Shown one piece after another: positions 55,946 to 64,000 of a stretch of DNA of 64,000 bases (position 1 is its first letter; every line of letters starts with the position of its first letter). The position numbers and the translations under genes are program-made. The stretch is from an archaeon (GTDB lineage: Archaea > Nanobdellota > Nanobdellia > Pacearchaeales > GW2011-AR1): assembly GCA_018697295.1 (NCBI GenBank), contig JABHTJ010000002.1, positions 154,027-218,026 on the forward strand. The letters are read 5' to 3'. Under the pieces are notes generated by a model, which was given only the letters and a program-made list of their open reading frames with translations, did not search any database and was not told the DNA's origin.

Positions 55946-56074
55946 ATGGATAAAATTGAAAAGGCACGACAATTATTTCAACAACTTGAAGAGAATGATG
56001 TTTCCTATGCGCATGAACTCTCAAGAAGGAATTTTTGTATTCATGAGCGATTATTAGAGATTCGAAGTAATTAG
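55946..56074 (+). CDS. Short ORF (42 aa; not in the ORF track), putative partner of the RHH-like gene
   Basis: MDKIEKARQLFQQLEENDVSYAHELSRRNFCIHERLLEIRSN preceded by AAGAGGTAAATA; 10 nt after RHH-like stop. Confidence 0.4.
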   Translation: MDKIEKARQLFQQLEENDVSYAHELSRRNFCIHERLLEIRSN

Positions 56075-56122
56075 TTTTTAGGCAATCCTAAAACTTATAA
56101 ATTGTAAACTTGTTTATGTTGT

Positions 56123-56401
56123 ATGGTTATTGAAGTTGAAAAACAATCAAAGGCGCTTGGTACCTTAAAGAAAGGAGATGCGTTTTTTATTAATGGGAAG
56201 GAAATGAAAGTTGATTCACATTATCTTTTTCAAAAACATAAAGATATGAAAGAAATGATTATTGAGGTTTTCAATCCTGCTAATGATAGAGAATATCAAG
56301 TTCGTTATTTTGATGATCAAATTGAATCAAGTATTGAAATTTATGAGTTGCAAGAAGATATACAGTATGTGAGACGTGAACCAAAGAATGTGGGATGGTA
56401 A
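56123..56401 (+). CDS. Hypothetical protein (92 aa)
   Basis: ORF, no family recognised. Confidence 0.55.
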   Translation: MVIEVEKQSKALGTLKKGDAFFINGKEMKVDSHYLFQKHKDMKEMIIEVFNPANDREYQVRYFDDQIESSIEIYELQEDIQYVRREPKNVGW

Positions 56402-56402
56402 T

Positions 56403-56496
56403 GAAATTTTATTGGAGGATTTTGTCGTGATAATTTTTTTGTGTACGTGAAGTACGCAGCAAAAATTCTAACTTAAAAATCCTCTCACTAAAATTC
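56403..56496. terminator. Nested long hairpin between convergent genes (bidirectional terminator or structured RNA)
   Basis: GAGGATTTT(56415-56423)/AAAATCCTC(56476-56484) with inner TGTGTAC-GTGAA-GTACGCA. Confidence 0.5.
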
Positions 56497-56524
56497 TATT
56501 ATTTTGTTTTAATTAGATACAATT

Positions 56525-56956
56525 TTATTCAACTTTAACTTCTTCTGCTGGAACTTCTGCCGGAGCAAATAAACTATCAAACTTTTTAGCACCTTCTTTG
56601 ATAACTTTTGTATTAATTTGGACTGTGTCTAAAGAAATTTCTTTTCCTCTGACTGTTTTTCTTAATCGTAATCCTTTTGGTCGTGTGCTTTTCTTTTTCT
56701 CTCCTTTTGGCTTTCGTTTCATTCCCTTACCATATCCAAGAAGTGCTCGTTTCATGTTTGGGCCGTCGATTTCTTCAAGTCCCGTGAATCCTGATTTATC
56801 TGACGTTCCAGTAATTTCGATTTCATAATCTTTTAAGTCTTCTGAGATCTCGGCTCCATCGATTTTTTCTCCGATTGAATGTCCGACTAACTTTTCGTCT
56901 TCAGTTTCTACTTTGAATGTCTTCCCATTATGAGACACATTAATTTTGAATGCCAT
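56525..56956 (-). CDS. rps6e: Ribosomal protein S6e
   Basis: KVETEDEKLVGHSIGEKIDG, GLEEIDGPNMKRALLGYGKGMKRKPKGEKKKSTRPKGLRLRKTVRG. Confidence 0.93.
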   Translation of the reverse strand: MAFKINVSHNGKTFKVETEDEKLVGHSIGEKIDGAEISEDLKDYEIEITGTSDKSGFTGLEEIDGPNMKRALLGYGKGMKRKPKGEKKKSTRPKGLRLRKTVRGKEISLDTVQINTKVIKEGAKKFDSLFAPAEVPAEEVKVE

Positions 56957-57100
56957 AGTAGGTTAGTGAAAATTTGGTTTATAAAACTTACTGCGTTCAA
57001 TTTTTAACTTTATTTTTATTAAAATAAATTGGTAAAAGTTTTTGCTGAATAGATAATAATCTTTAAATAAGGTGTTTTGTTTATATTTTTGGAGGTTAAC

Positions 57101-57292
57101 ATGGCAAAAAAGAAAGAGGCTTGTTGCAAGGGTGCTGCTGTCGGACACATATTTGCTCTTGTAGGATTTTATATTCTTACTTGGGGATTAATTGGTTCTG
57201 CTGGTTTTGGCGATGTTCTTAAAAGTCCAATATTTTGGGGACTTTTTTTAATTGGAATGTCTATTTGTAGCGCATCACAAAAACAGAAGTAA
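57101..57292 (+). CDS. Small membrane protein (63 aa)
   Basis: MAKKKEACCKGAAVGHIFALVGFYILTWGLIG...; GGAGGT upstream of ATG 57101. Confidence 0.6.
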   Translation: MAKKKEACCKGAAVGHIFALVGFYILTWGLIGSAGFGDVLKSPIFWGLFLIGMSICSASQKQK

Positions 57293-57365
57293 TCTTTTGT
57301 TTTATTTTTTATTTTTTATTTCGAAACTTTTATTATGGGTTGTTTGCTTTAGGTGTACTGTTATT

Positions 57366-57668
57366 ATGGTGAGAAAAAAATCTTGTGTTGAATCCAGAAA
57401 TTCTTTTTCGATTACGCGGAAGAATCAGAGTTCTCACTCCAATTTTGTATATGTTGGCTTGATTGTTTTTATTGTAGCCTTTTTTACAATGATGGTTTTG
57501 GATGGTAATGGTCTTGGTTATATGACTTATGAAGAACTTGTTTTTAATTCTCCAGGGGCAAGTCAATTTGAAGAGAAAACTATTGGGCCAGAGATTTTTT
57601 TTAGCGGTGGAGTTATTGCTGGGCTAGGATTGCTTCTCCTGATTTATTTTTATCGGTTGAAAAAATAA
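57366..57668 (+). CDS. Two-TM membrane protein
   Basis: Start 57366 (MVRKKSCVES...) preferred over the track start; two hydrophobic segments. Confidence 0.5.
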   Translation: MVRKKSCVESRNSFSITRKNQSSHSNFVYVGLIVFIVAFFTMMVLDGNGLGYMTYEELVFNSPGASQFEEKTIGPEIFFSGGVIAGLGLLLLIYFYRLKK

Positions 57669-57722
57669 TATTTTTGAAACTGTTTGAGGAATTTTTTCTT
57701 GAAAAGAATAAAAATAAAAAAT

Positions 57723-57929
57723 TTATTTTAGGTAGAATCTATAAAATGGTTTTGCTACCAAAATTATGAATGCTATTAAGAAGTGCCATGGATTAACTGA
57801 ATGTACCCAAGTCATTAATGCAGGCCAGATTGTTATAAGAAATAATGTTGCTGCTACAACAGACCCCTTGATTAATCCTAAATCCCACACATCTAATTTT
57901 TTTGTTTTTTTGTTTAGATATTTTATCAT
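57723..57929 (-). CDS. Small membrane protein, paralog of 58899-59165
   Basis: WDLGLIKGSVVAATLFLITIWPALMTWVHSVNPWHFLIAFIILVAKPFYRFYLK. Confidence 0.6.
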   Translation of the reverse strand: MIKYLNKKTKKLDVWDLGLIKGSVVAATLFLITIWPALMTWVHSVNPWHFLIAFIILVAKPFYRFYLK

Positions 57930-58021
57930 TTTAACCTCCTGCTGTTTATTTTGAGGATAAAGAAGTATTTATATTTTTTGGAATGCAGAGATATTTTTAT
58001 TTTTTTAAATTATTTCTTTTT

Positions 58022-58819
58022 CTAGTACTTTTTTTGCGAGATTTCTTTTCTTAAGATGCTGATGAGGTAGTAATCTATTGCACCTAGTCCAATTAGTGTT
58101 AGGATTACGATTGCCCATCGAAGAGTTTTATTTATTTTTTCTTCAATGGTTATGCTCCATGAACTTATAGTTGTTTCTTGTCCGTCGGTTGTTTCGAGAG
58201 TTATGGTGTACTCTCCTATTTCAAGATCATTAAATGTATTTTTTGGCCCTTCTCCAGAGACTTGAACTCCGTCGACAAACCATGAATAGCTTAATAGATC
58301 TCCTTCGCTGTCAGTGGCCGTTACAGATAAATTTAACTCTTCTCCGATTTTTTTTAAGATTGTGCTTTCATGATTTATTGTTACTGTTGGTGGATTATTG
58401 ACTATAGTGTTATTTTCTTCTGTTGAATTTTCTACAGTTGTGTTTGTTTCGTTAGAATTTCCATTTTCTTCCGGATTAATTGGAACAACATAAATAAATA
58501 CATCATCTGTTTTTGAAACATTAGAATCGCTTACTTTTACAGACATGTTTGAACTTCCAAAAAAACCATCATCTGGAGTAATTTTTAATTCATCTATAGT
58601 TAGATTAATTCCAATTCCAATTCCTGGAGTGATTTCATATGTAATGTTATCTCCATCTGGATCAGTATAATATTCCGATAAATTAATTGTTAGGGATATT
58701 CCTTCTCTTAAGATAATTTCTTCGAATGTTTGGGTTAGCGTAGGGGCACTATTTGCCGAGATAACTATCGCTAAGAAAAAAATTATTGTACTGCTTATTA
58801 AGACCACTGACCTCTTCAT
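58022..58819 (-). CDS. Secreted Ig/PKD/cadherin-like domain protein with C-terminal TM
   Basis: SEYYTDPDGDNITYEITPG; NHESTILKKIGEELNLSVTATDSEGDLLSYSWFVDG. Confidence 0.7.
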   Translation of the reverse strand: MKRSVVLISSTIIFFLAIVISANSAPTLTQTFEEIILREGISLTINLSEYYTDPDGDNITYEITPGIGIGINLTIDELKITPDDGFFGSSNMSVKVSDSNVSKTDDVFIYVVPINPEENGNSNETNTTVENSTEENNTIVNNPPTVTINHESTILKKIGEELNLSVTATDSEGDLLSYSWFVDGVQVSGEGPKNTFNDLEIGEYTITLETTDGQETTISSWSITIEEKINKTLRWAIVILTLIGLGAIDYYLISILRKEISQKKY

Positions 58820-58898
58820 TTTGTTTTTAGTTAATTCAAATTATTAAATGTTTCTGATTTTGTATCATGTTTCGTTTCTGTTCTAAAATTTAAAAAAT

Positions 58899-59165
58899 TT
58901 ATTGGAAATAGATCTTTCGAAATGGTCTTGTCACGAAAACAATAAATATTGCTAGAAAAACTATTGGGTTTGTTAATTGTACTAGCTTCATTGCAGGAGA
59001 CCATACTTTTAAGAGGAATAATATTCCGGCAAAGGAAGAGAATTTAATGAAGACGATATCCAAAAATGTTAATCGTTTAATTCTTTGATCTAATCTATTC
59101 AAAAGTTGTTTCATTTTGTGATTAATAGGTTGTTTGGTCAAAGAGTATTTAATTGTTCTTATCAA
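58899..59165 (-). CDS. Small membrane protein, paralog of 57723-57929
   Basis: FIKFSSFAGILFLLKVWSPAMKLVQLTNPIVFLAIFIVFVTRPFRKIYFQ. Confidence 0.6.
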   Translation of the reverse strand: MIRTIKYSLTKQPINHKMKQLLNRLDQRIKRLTFLDIVFIKFSSFAGILFLLKVWSPAMKLVQLTNPIVFLAIFIVFVTRPFRKIYFQ

Positions 59166-59171
59166 TTATTT

Positions 59172-59720
59172 TTATAGTTTTAACATTTTGTGATAGACTT
59201 CTGCTGTAATGTGGCAATCTGCTAGTGCGTCGTGAGCTTTTGTGTAATCGATGTCAAAATAAGTAGCGACAGTTTCTAAATTGCTTCGAAGATGTTGTGG
59301 GACTACACGCTCTTTTTGTAATTGTCTCCACAAGTACATTGTGTCAAGATGTTCGGTATGCAATTCAGATTTGCAGTTTGATTGATCAAATAATTCTCTT
59401 AAAAATCCTTTGTCGAAATGGAAATTATGTCCGAGCAGCGTCGTTGTTTGTAAGTTGTTTTTTCCTATGAATGTGTTGATTGAATTACATGCATTAGCTG
59501 GAGAGATTGCAATTTTATTATGTTCTTCAATATTTATTTTATTTATTTTTAGTGCTGTAGGATTTACATTTCCCGATTCGTGTTTGATAAAAATATGGCC
59601 TTTGTCGAGGATTTGTAACTGTTTTTCGTTTGTCTGGATTAGTAAAAGTCCTACTGTTAGAGTCTTATTATAGCGGGGAGAAAGCCCCGTTGTTTCTGTA
59701 TCTATCACTAATCTTTTCAT
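59172..59720 (-). CDS. DnaQ-like 3'-5' exonuclease (DEDDh)
   Basis: VIDTETTGLSP, LLGHNFHFDKGFL, KAHDALADCHIT. Confidence 0.88.
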   Translation of the reverse strand: MKRLVIDTETTGLSPRYNKTLTVGLLLIQTNEKQLQILDKGHIFIKHESGNVNPTALKINKINIEEHNKIAISPANACNSINTFIGKNNLQTTTLLGHNFHFDKGFLRELFDQSNCKSELHTEHLDTMYLWRQLQKERVVPQHLRSNLETVATYFDIDYTKAHDALADCHITAEVYHKMLKL

Positions 59721-59823
59721 GGGAGAGATTATTGAGTTGATTATTTAAGAATTGTTGTTTTTTGAGAATTAATTCGAGATTATTAATTGATTTTATCTTA
59801 ATATTTTAATTGATTAAAAATTG

Positions 59824-61566
59824 TTAAATTCCCCATGTGGGATTCAATCTTCTTTTGAGTGTTGCAATTTCTTGAAGAACTGTTTTTTCGTCTGAAGTTA
59901 AGAGATCTTTATTGTCTTTGAATTTTCTGAAATCTGTTTCTGAGAGGTTTGTGTATAAACTTTCTCCTACAGTTAGTTGCCTTTCAAAATTTACTCCTGG
60001 AATTGAAACTGCCACCTCTGAATTCTTTTCTGCTTTTCCAACACTTTTTTTATCTTCTTGAATTTCTTTTATTTGGCCGATTTTTACATCATCAGAATTT
60101 ATGAATCTCTCTCTTGTTTGCACGGTTCCGCCATTCACGACTACTCCAAATACTGCCGGACTAGAATTTCTGAAGACAAAATCAAGAACTGTAATCTTTG
60201 CAATTTTTGGAAGTTCATCTAATTTTCTTTTTTCAATTTCTCTTGTTTTTTGTTCAGAATATTCTTCTAAATCTTCAATTAATTTGTAAACAACTTTGTT
60301 AGTGATTACTTTAATTTGAGTTAGTTCTTCAACATCTGTTTCATTTGCAATTTCTACATTGAATCCGAGAATTACTTTTTCTAGTTCGGGAAATGCGGCA
60401 GCCGTATAAATATCTTTTTTTGTGATTGGGCCAATTCCGGCTTTTAGGACTTGGATGTTGTGTTGTTTTAATAAGACTAAGAGTGCTTCGAGACTCCCGA
60501 GGGAATCTGCTTTTACGACGATTCCTGTTTCGTCAGTTTGAATTTCTTCCGAGATTTCATTTTCAAATTCTTCCTTAATTTCTTCTAAATTATTATTGAT
60601 TGCTTGAAAAGGCATTCCAGGCATTATGTCTTCTTTTGAAATTATTTGTACTTTGAGTCCTGCCGCTGCATGAACTTCTTTTTTTGTAAGGTATCCTTTA
60701 TTTAATGGGCGAGCTTCTTGCATTATTCTGGTTTTTGTTGTTAGGGTTTCTCCATCGAGACTTGCGATTGCGATTTCATCTTCTAATTTTAGTTCTCCGT
60801 CGTAGAGAATGCATTCAAGAAATGTTCCTGTGCGTTCTTTTTTCACTTCTAAGATTACTCCTTTTGCTGTTTTGCTTACAGTGATTTTTTCTGTTAGGAA
60901 CTTTTGAGAGAGGGCTATAATCATTGCGAGGATTTCGGAAATTCCCTGTCCAGTTTGTGCAGAGCATGGGACGATTGCAACATTTTTTGTGAAATCAGAA
61001 ATTTCTGAATACATTTCAGCGTTTATTCCGTGTGAATGGAGGGCTCCAATTAGTGTGAAATATTTTTCTTCAAAATTTTGTTTTACATTGATTGCTTGAT
61101 TTCCTAGTGAATTTAGGAATTGTTTGTTTTCCGGAGTTTGCCATCCAGAAATATTATCAATCTTATTGAGTGCGATGATGAATGGCGTTTGATTTGCTTT
61201 TAAGATTTGTAAAACTTCTGCAGTTTGAGGTTTTATTCCGTCATTGATGTCGATTACCATGACTGCGATGTCTGCGAGACTTCCTCCTCGTTTTCGAAGA
61301 TTGGTGAATGCTGCGTGACCTGGCGTGTCAATAAAAAGAAGTCCTGGAATTTCTAAGGGGATTTTAAATTTTTCCAGAATTTCTCCTGCCCTTTTTTGAA
61401 TATTTTCTTTAGGAAGTGTCGTGAACGAGATTTTTTGAGTTATCCCTCCTGCTTCATCATCTTGAATTTTTGTTTCTCTTATCGCATCAAGAATTGAAGT
61501 TTTTCCGTGGTCGACATGCCCAGCTACAGTAACTATCGGTTGACGGATTTTTCTTTGAGTTGTCAT
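59824..61566 (-). CDS. infB: Translation initiation factor IF-2 (aIF5B)
   Basis: RQPIVTVAGHVDHGKTSILDAIRETKIQDDEAGGITQKI, LFIDTPGHAAF, ALNKID. Confidence 0.95.
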   Translation of the reverse strand: MTTQRKIRQPIVTVAGHVDHGKTSILDAIRETKIQDDEAGGITQKISFTTLPKENIQKRAGEILEKFKIPLEIPGLLFIDTPGHAAFTNLRKRGGSLADIAVMVIDINDGIKPQTAEVLQILKANQTPFIIALNKIDNISGWQTPENKQFLNSLGNQAINVKQNFEEKYFTLIGALHSHGINAEMYSEISDFTKNVAIVPCSAQTGQGISEILAMIIALSQKFLTEKITVSKTAKGVILEVKKERTGTFLECILYDGELKLEDEIAIASLDGETLTTKTRIMQEARPLNKGYLTKKEVHAAAGLKVQIISKEDIMPGMPFQAINNNLEEIKEEFENEISEEIQTDETGIVVKADSLGSLEALLVLLKQHNIQVLKAGIGPITKKDIYTAAAFPELEKVILGFNVEIANETDVEELTQIKVITNKVVYKLIEDLEEYSEQKTREIEKRKLDELPKIAKITVLDFVFRNSSPAVFGVVVNGGTVQTRERFINSDDVKIGQIKEIQEDKKSVGKAEKNSEVAVSIPGVNFERQLTVGESLYTNLSETDFRKFKDNKDLLTSDEKTVLQEIATLKRRLNPTWGI

Positions 61567-61639
61567 GAGAGATTTTAGAGAATTAAGATTAAAAGGTTTG
61601 TGGGGAAGGATTTTTTAATCATCTTATCTTTATTCTTGA

Positions 61640-62689
61640 ATGAAACAATATACTATTCTGAGCGATTCTGAAAAAATTTATGAACAAATGCTCTTGGATA
61701 TAGAATCTGCTCGAGAAGAAATCTTTTTAGAGACTTATATTTTCGAGGATGATGCTATTGGAAGGAGCTTTCGAGACCTCCTTATAAAAAAAGTTCTTGA
61801 TGGTGTTCGTGTTCGGTTGCTCATTGATGCCTGGGGTTCTTCTATTCGGAAAAAATTCTTTAAGAAATTTATTGACGCTGGAGGAGAAGTTCGTTTTTTT
61901 AGGGAACTTCGTTATGCACTTCGATGGTTTAATGCGAATCATGAACGTAATCATAGGAAATTATTATTAATTGATAAGGAAATTTCTTATATTGGTTCAA
62001 TAAATATTACGAAGAAATCCTTGAAGTGGAGAGAGCTTGTTTTGAGAATAGATAGTCCTTTAACTAAAGCTTTTCGACAACTTTTTTTAAAGACATGGAA
62101 ATATTTTAATTTGTTTACGACGAAAAAAATGAAGAAAATTTCTTATGAGGGTTTTGAAGTAATTCCAGATTTTCCTTCTCAAATTGATCGGCCGACTGAG
62201 AAAAGATATGGGCAGTTGATTCGACGAGCCAAAAAAGAAATTTTGATTGAAACACCTTATTTTATTCCCTCTCCTTTTATCCGAAAAGCTCTTCGAAAAG
62301 CAGTAAAGCGTGGAGTCAAGGTAAAGATTGTTCTGCCTCATAATTCTGATTTGAGATTAGTTGATGTTCTTCGAGATAGGACTCTTGGGAAGTTATATCG
62401 GATGGGAGTTAAGATGTTTTATTATCCAAAAATTTTACATTCAAAACTATTAATTGTTGATAATGGATTATTTTTGCTTGGTTCATCTAACTTAGATTAT
62501 CGAAGTTTTATCCATCAATATGAAGTTAATCTTCTTGGACGTGATAAGGAAATTTTGAAAGATTTAAAAGATTATTTTGAGGAGAATTTGAAAATATCAA
62601 AACCTTTTGATTATTCTGTTTGGAAAAAGAGAACTTTAAAGAGTCGTTTTGTTGGAAGAATTTTGCATATTATTCGTGAATTGTTTTGA
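61640..62689 (+). CDS. Phospholipase D / cardiolipin-synthase-like
   Basis: Two HxKxxxxD motifs: NHRKLLLIDKEISYIGSINIT and LHSKLLIVDNGLFLLGSSNLD. Confidence 0.88.
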   Translation: MKQYTILSDSEKIYEQMLLDIESAREEIFLETYIFEDDAIGRSFRDLLIKKVLDGVRVRLLIDAWGSSIRKKFFKKFIDAGGEVRFFRELRYALRWFNANHERNHRKLLLIDKEISYIGSINITKKSLKWRELVLRIDSPLTKAFRQLFLKTWKYFNLFTTKKMKKISYEGFEVIPDFPSQIDRPTEKRYGQLIRRAKKEILIETPYFIPSPFIRKALRKAVKRGVKVKIVLPHNSDLRLVDVLRDRTLGKLYRMGVKMFYYPKILHSKLLIVDNGLFLLGSSNLDYRSFIHQYEVNLLGRDKEILKDLKDYFEENLKISKPFDYSVWKKRTLKSRFVGRILHIIRELF

Positions 62690-62725
62690 AGATAATTATA
62701 TAAACTTCTTTTATTATATTGTTTA

Positions 62726-64000
62726 ATGAAGAATATTCCTTTTAGTAAAAAAGAGTTTGTGTTTGTAATGATTGTTGTTTTGTTGACGACGATTGTTTCA
62801 ACAACGGCACTTTATTCTTATTATTCTAATAATGTTAGCTTAGCACCTTCTTGGATTTCTTCTGGCTGGACTGCCACGAAAGCGCCAGGACCATATACGA
62901 AGGCTACTTTCGTTCCTTTTCCAACATGGAAACTTAAATGGGAATATTATCCTGAACAGATGAACCCATTAAGTGCAGGTGGATCTGCCCCTTGGTTAAA
63001 TCCTTCTGGTAGGAATATAGCTCTTGGAAATAATGACGATAACATTTTTATTAAACGATCTTCTGGTTCAATAGTGGGGGTCCTTTCAACGCCAAGAATA
63101 TTATTTGACGTTAATAGTCCTATTCCGTTGTGGGAATCTAATCCTGTTGTGCCAAATATGGTAACTGAATTTGAATTTCCTAGTCAGGAAGCATTATCTT
63201 CCGTTTCTGCTGCTGCAAAAAATTCAGATATTTTTGCAGTGATTGTGGCACAAGAGATTCAGAGTCAATTTTTTAATGAATATTATTATAGGTTAGAAGT
63301 TTATGACTCAGCCGGGTTTTTATGGGATTATGTTTTTAGTTCTTCTGCGCCTTCGGGAAATTCCCCTAAGAGAATTAGTTTAAAAATCTCTGATGATGGA
63401 AGCAAAATTATCGGTATCGTTGAAAAAAATACTTTTTCTCCAGATAGATTTGATTTAGCGATTTTTGATGTAAATTCTCAAACTCCAAATATTCCAACAT
63501 TTACTACTTCTCTCCAATCTTCAATTTTTGGGACAGAAATATCTCAAGATTTATCGAGCGTTATGGTCGGAGGTAGTTCTCCCCTATTTTCTCACGTTTA
63601 TGATGTTTCTACAAATACTTATTCAAACTATTTTGCGAGTCAGTTTAGTTTATCAGACAATTTTCAAGATATTGCTATTTCGGATGACGGAAGCAGGGTT
63701 GCATTGAGTAGTTCAGCAGGACCTTTAGGAAAGGTTTTAGTCTATGAAAAACAGGGAACAAATTATATTTTGATTCATAATTATCCATTGCCTGGGCATT
63801 TTTCCTCGGAGATGGCTCGGACAATGAAATTTTCTACGAATGGAGATCTATTGGTTCTTGGAGTTAGTAAGGGACTAATAGGTGATGATTTTTATGTTGA
63901 AGCGATTGATCTGAGTTCCTCTGGGATTGGGAACATTTTATTTACAGATATTTATGTGGGTGCTGGAACAGGAAATAACTTTGTGAATGCTATTGATATT
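62726..64000 (+). CDS. Membrane-anchored beta-propeller-like secreted protein (3' partial; no stop before window end)
   Basis: ATG 62726, MKNIPFSKKEFVFVMIVVLLTTIVSTTALYSYYSNNVSLAPSW; ISDDGS-type repeats similar to 52677-54179. Confidence 0.7.
   Translation, partial: MKNIPFSKKEFVFVMIVVLLTTIVSTTALYSYYSNNVSLAPSWISSGWTATKAPGPYTKATFVPFPTWKLKWEYYPEQMNPLSAGGSAPWLNPSGRNIALGNNDDNIFIKRSSGSIVGVLSTPRILFDVNSPIPLWESNPVVPNMVTEFEFPSQEALSSVSAAAKNSDIFAVIVAQEIQSQFFNEYYYRLEVYDSAGFLWDYVFSSSAPSGNSPKRISLKISDDGSKIIGIVEKNTFSPDRFDLAIFDVNSQTPNIPTFTTSLQSSIFGTEISQDLSSVMVGGSSPLFSHVYDVSTNTYSNYFASQFSLSDNFQDIAISDDGSRVALSSSAGPLGKVLVYEKQGTNYILIHNYPLPGHFSSEMARTMKFSTNGDLLVLGVSKGLIGDDFYVEAIDLSSSGIGNILFTDIYVGAGTGNNFVNAIDI

Noticed and set aside
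61640-62689. PLD-family protein as a defence nuclease
   Set aside because: Two HKD motifs in cardiolipin-synthase-like context and no defence neighbours; lipid enzyme is the simpler reading.

Overview
AT-rich archaeal chromosome segment, probably DPANN (Woesearchaeota/Pacearchaeota/Nanoarchaeota-like). Supporting evidence: GatD/GatE, S6e, an IF5B-type IF2, archaeal-type AspRS and ProRS, a Dim2/Pno1-like KH protein, TATA-box promoters and FtsZ. The housekeeping backbone carries two tRNAs (Asn-GTT, Arg-TCG), a large sugar-phosphate block with an apparently near-complete oxidative and non-oxidative pentose-phosphate pathway, a disulfide/thiol block, and several large secreted proteins (FG-GAP, tandem metzincin-like paralogs, a 1525-aa protein with MopE-like DNDCDG repeats, beta-propeller-like proteins). 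Main non-routine signals: (1) a tightly overlapping operon at 2882-7792 with an Asp/Glu racemase, three different ATP-grasp ligases and an S66/MccF-like LD-carboxypeptidase, suggesting ribosome-independent synthesis of a D-amino-acid-containing peptide with self-immunity or trimming; (2) a 706-bp mobile element at 41835-42540 with 9-bp perfect terminal inverted repeats (GGCTTTGTG), a 9-bp perfect target duplication (TAATTAGTT), no transposase, and a HEPN-like gene as passenger; (3) a 77-bp structured repeat present twice (20162-20238, 47764-47840) with two compensatory base-pair changes; (4) a complex nested hairpin at 56403-56496; (5) a shared N-terminal anchor (ANFG...SPR) on otherwise unrelated secreted proteins. 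All family assignments are from reading the translations; no database search was run.
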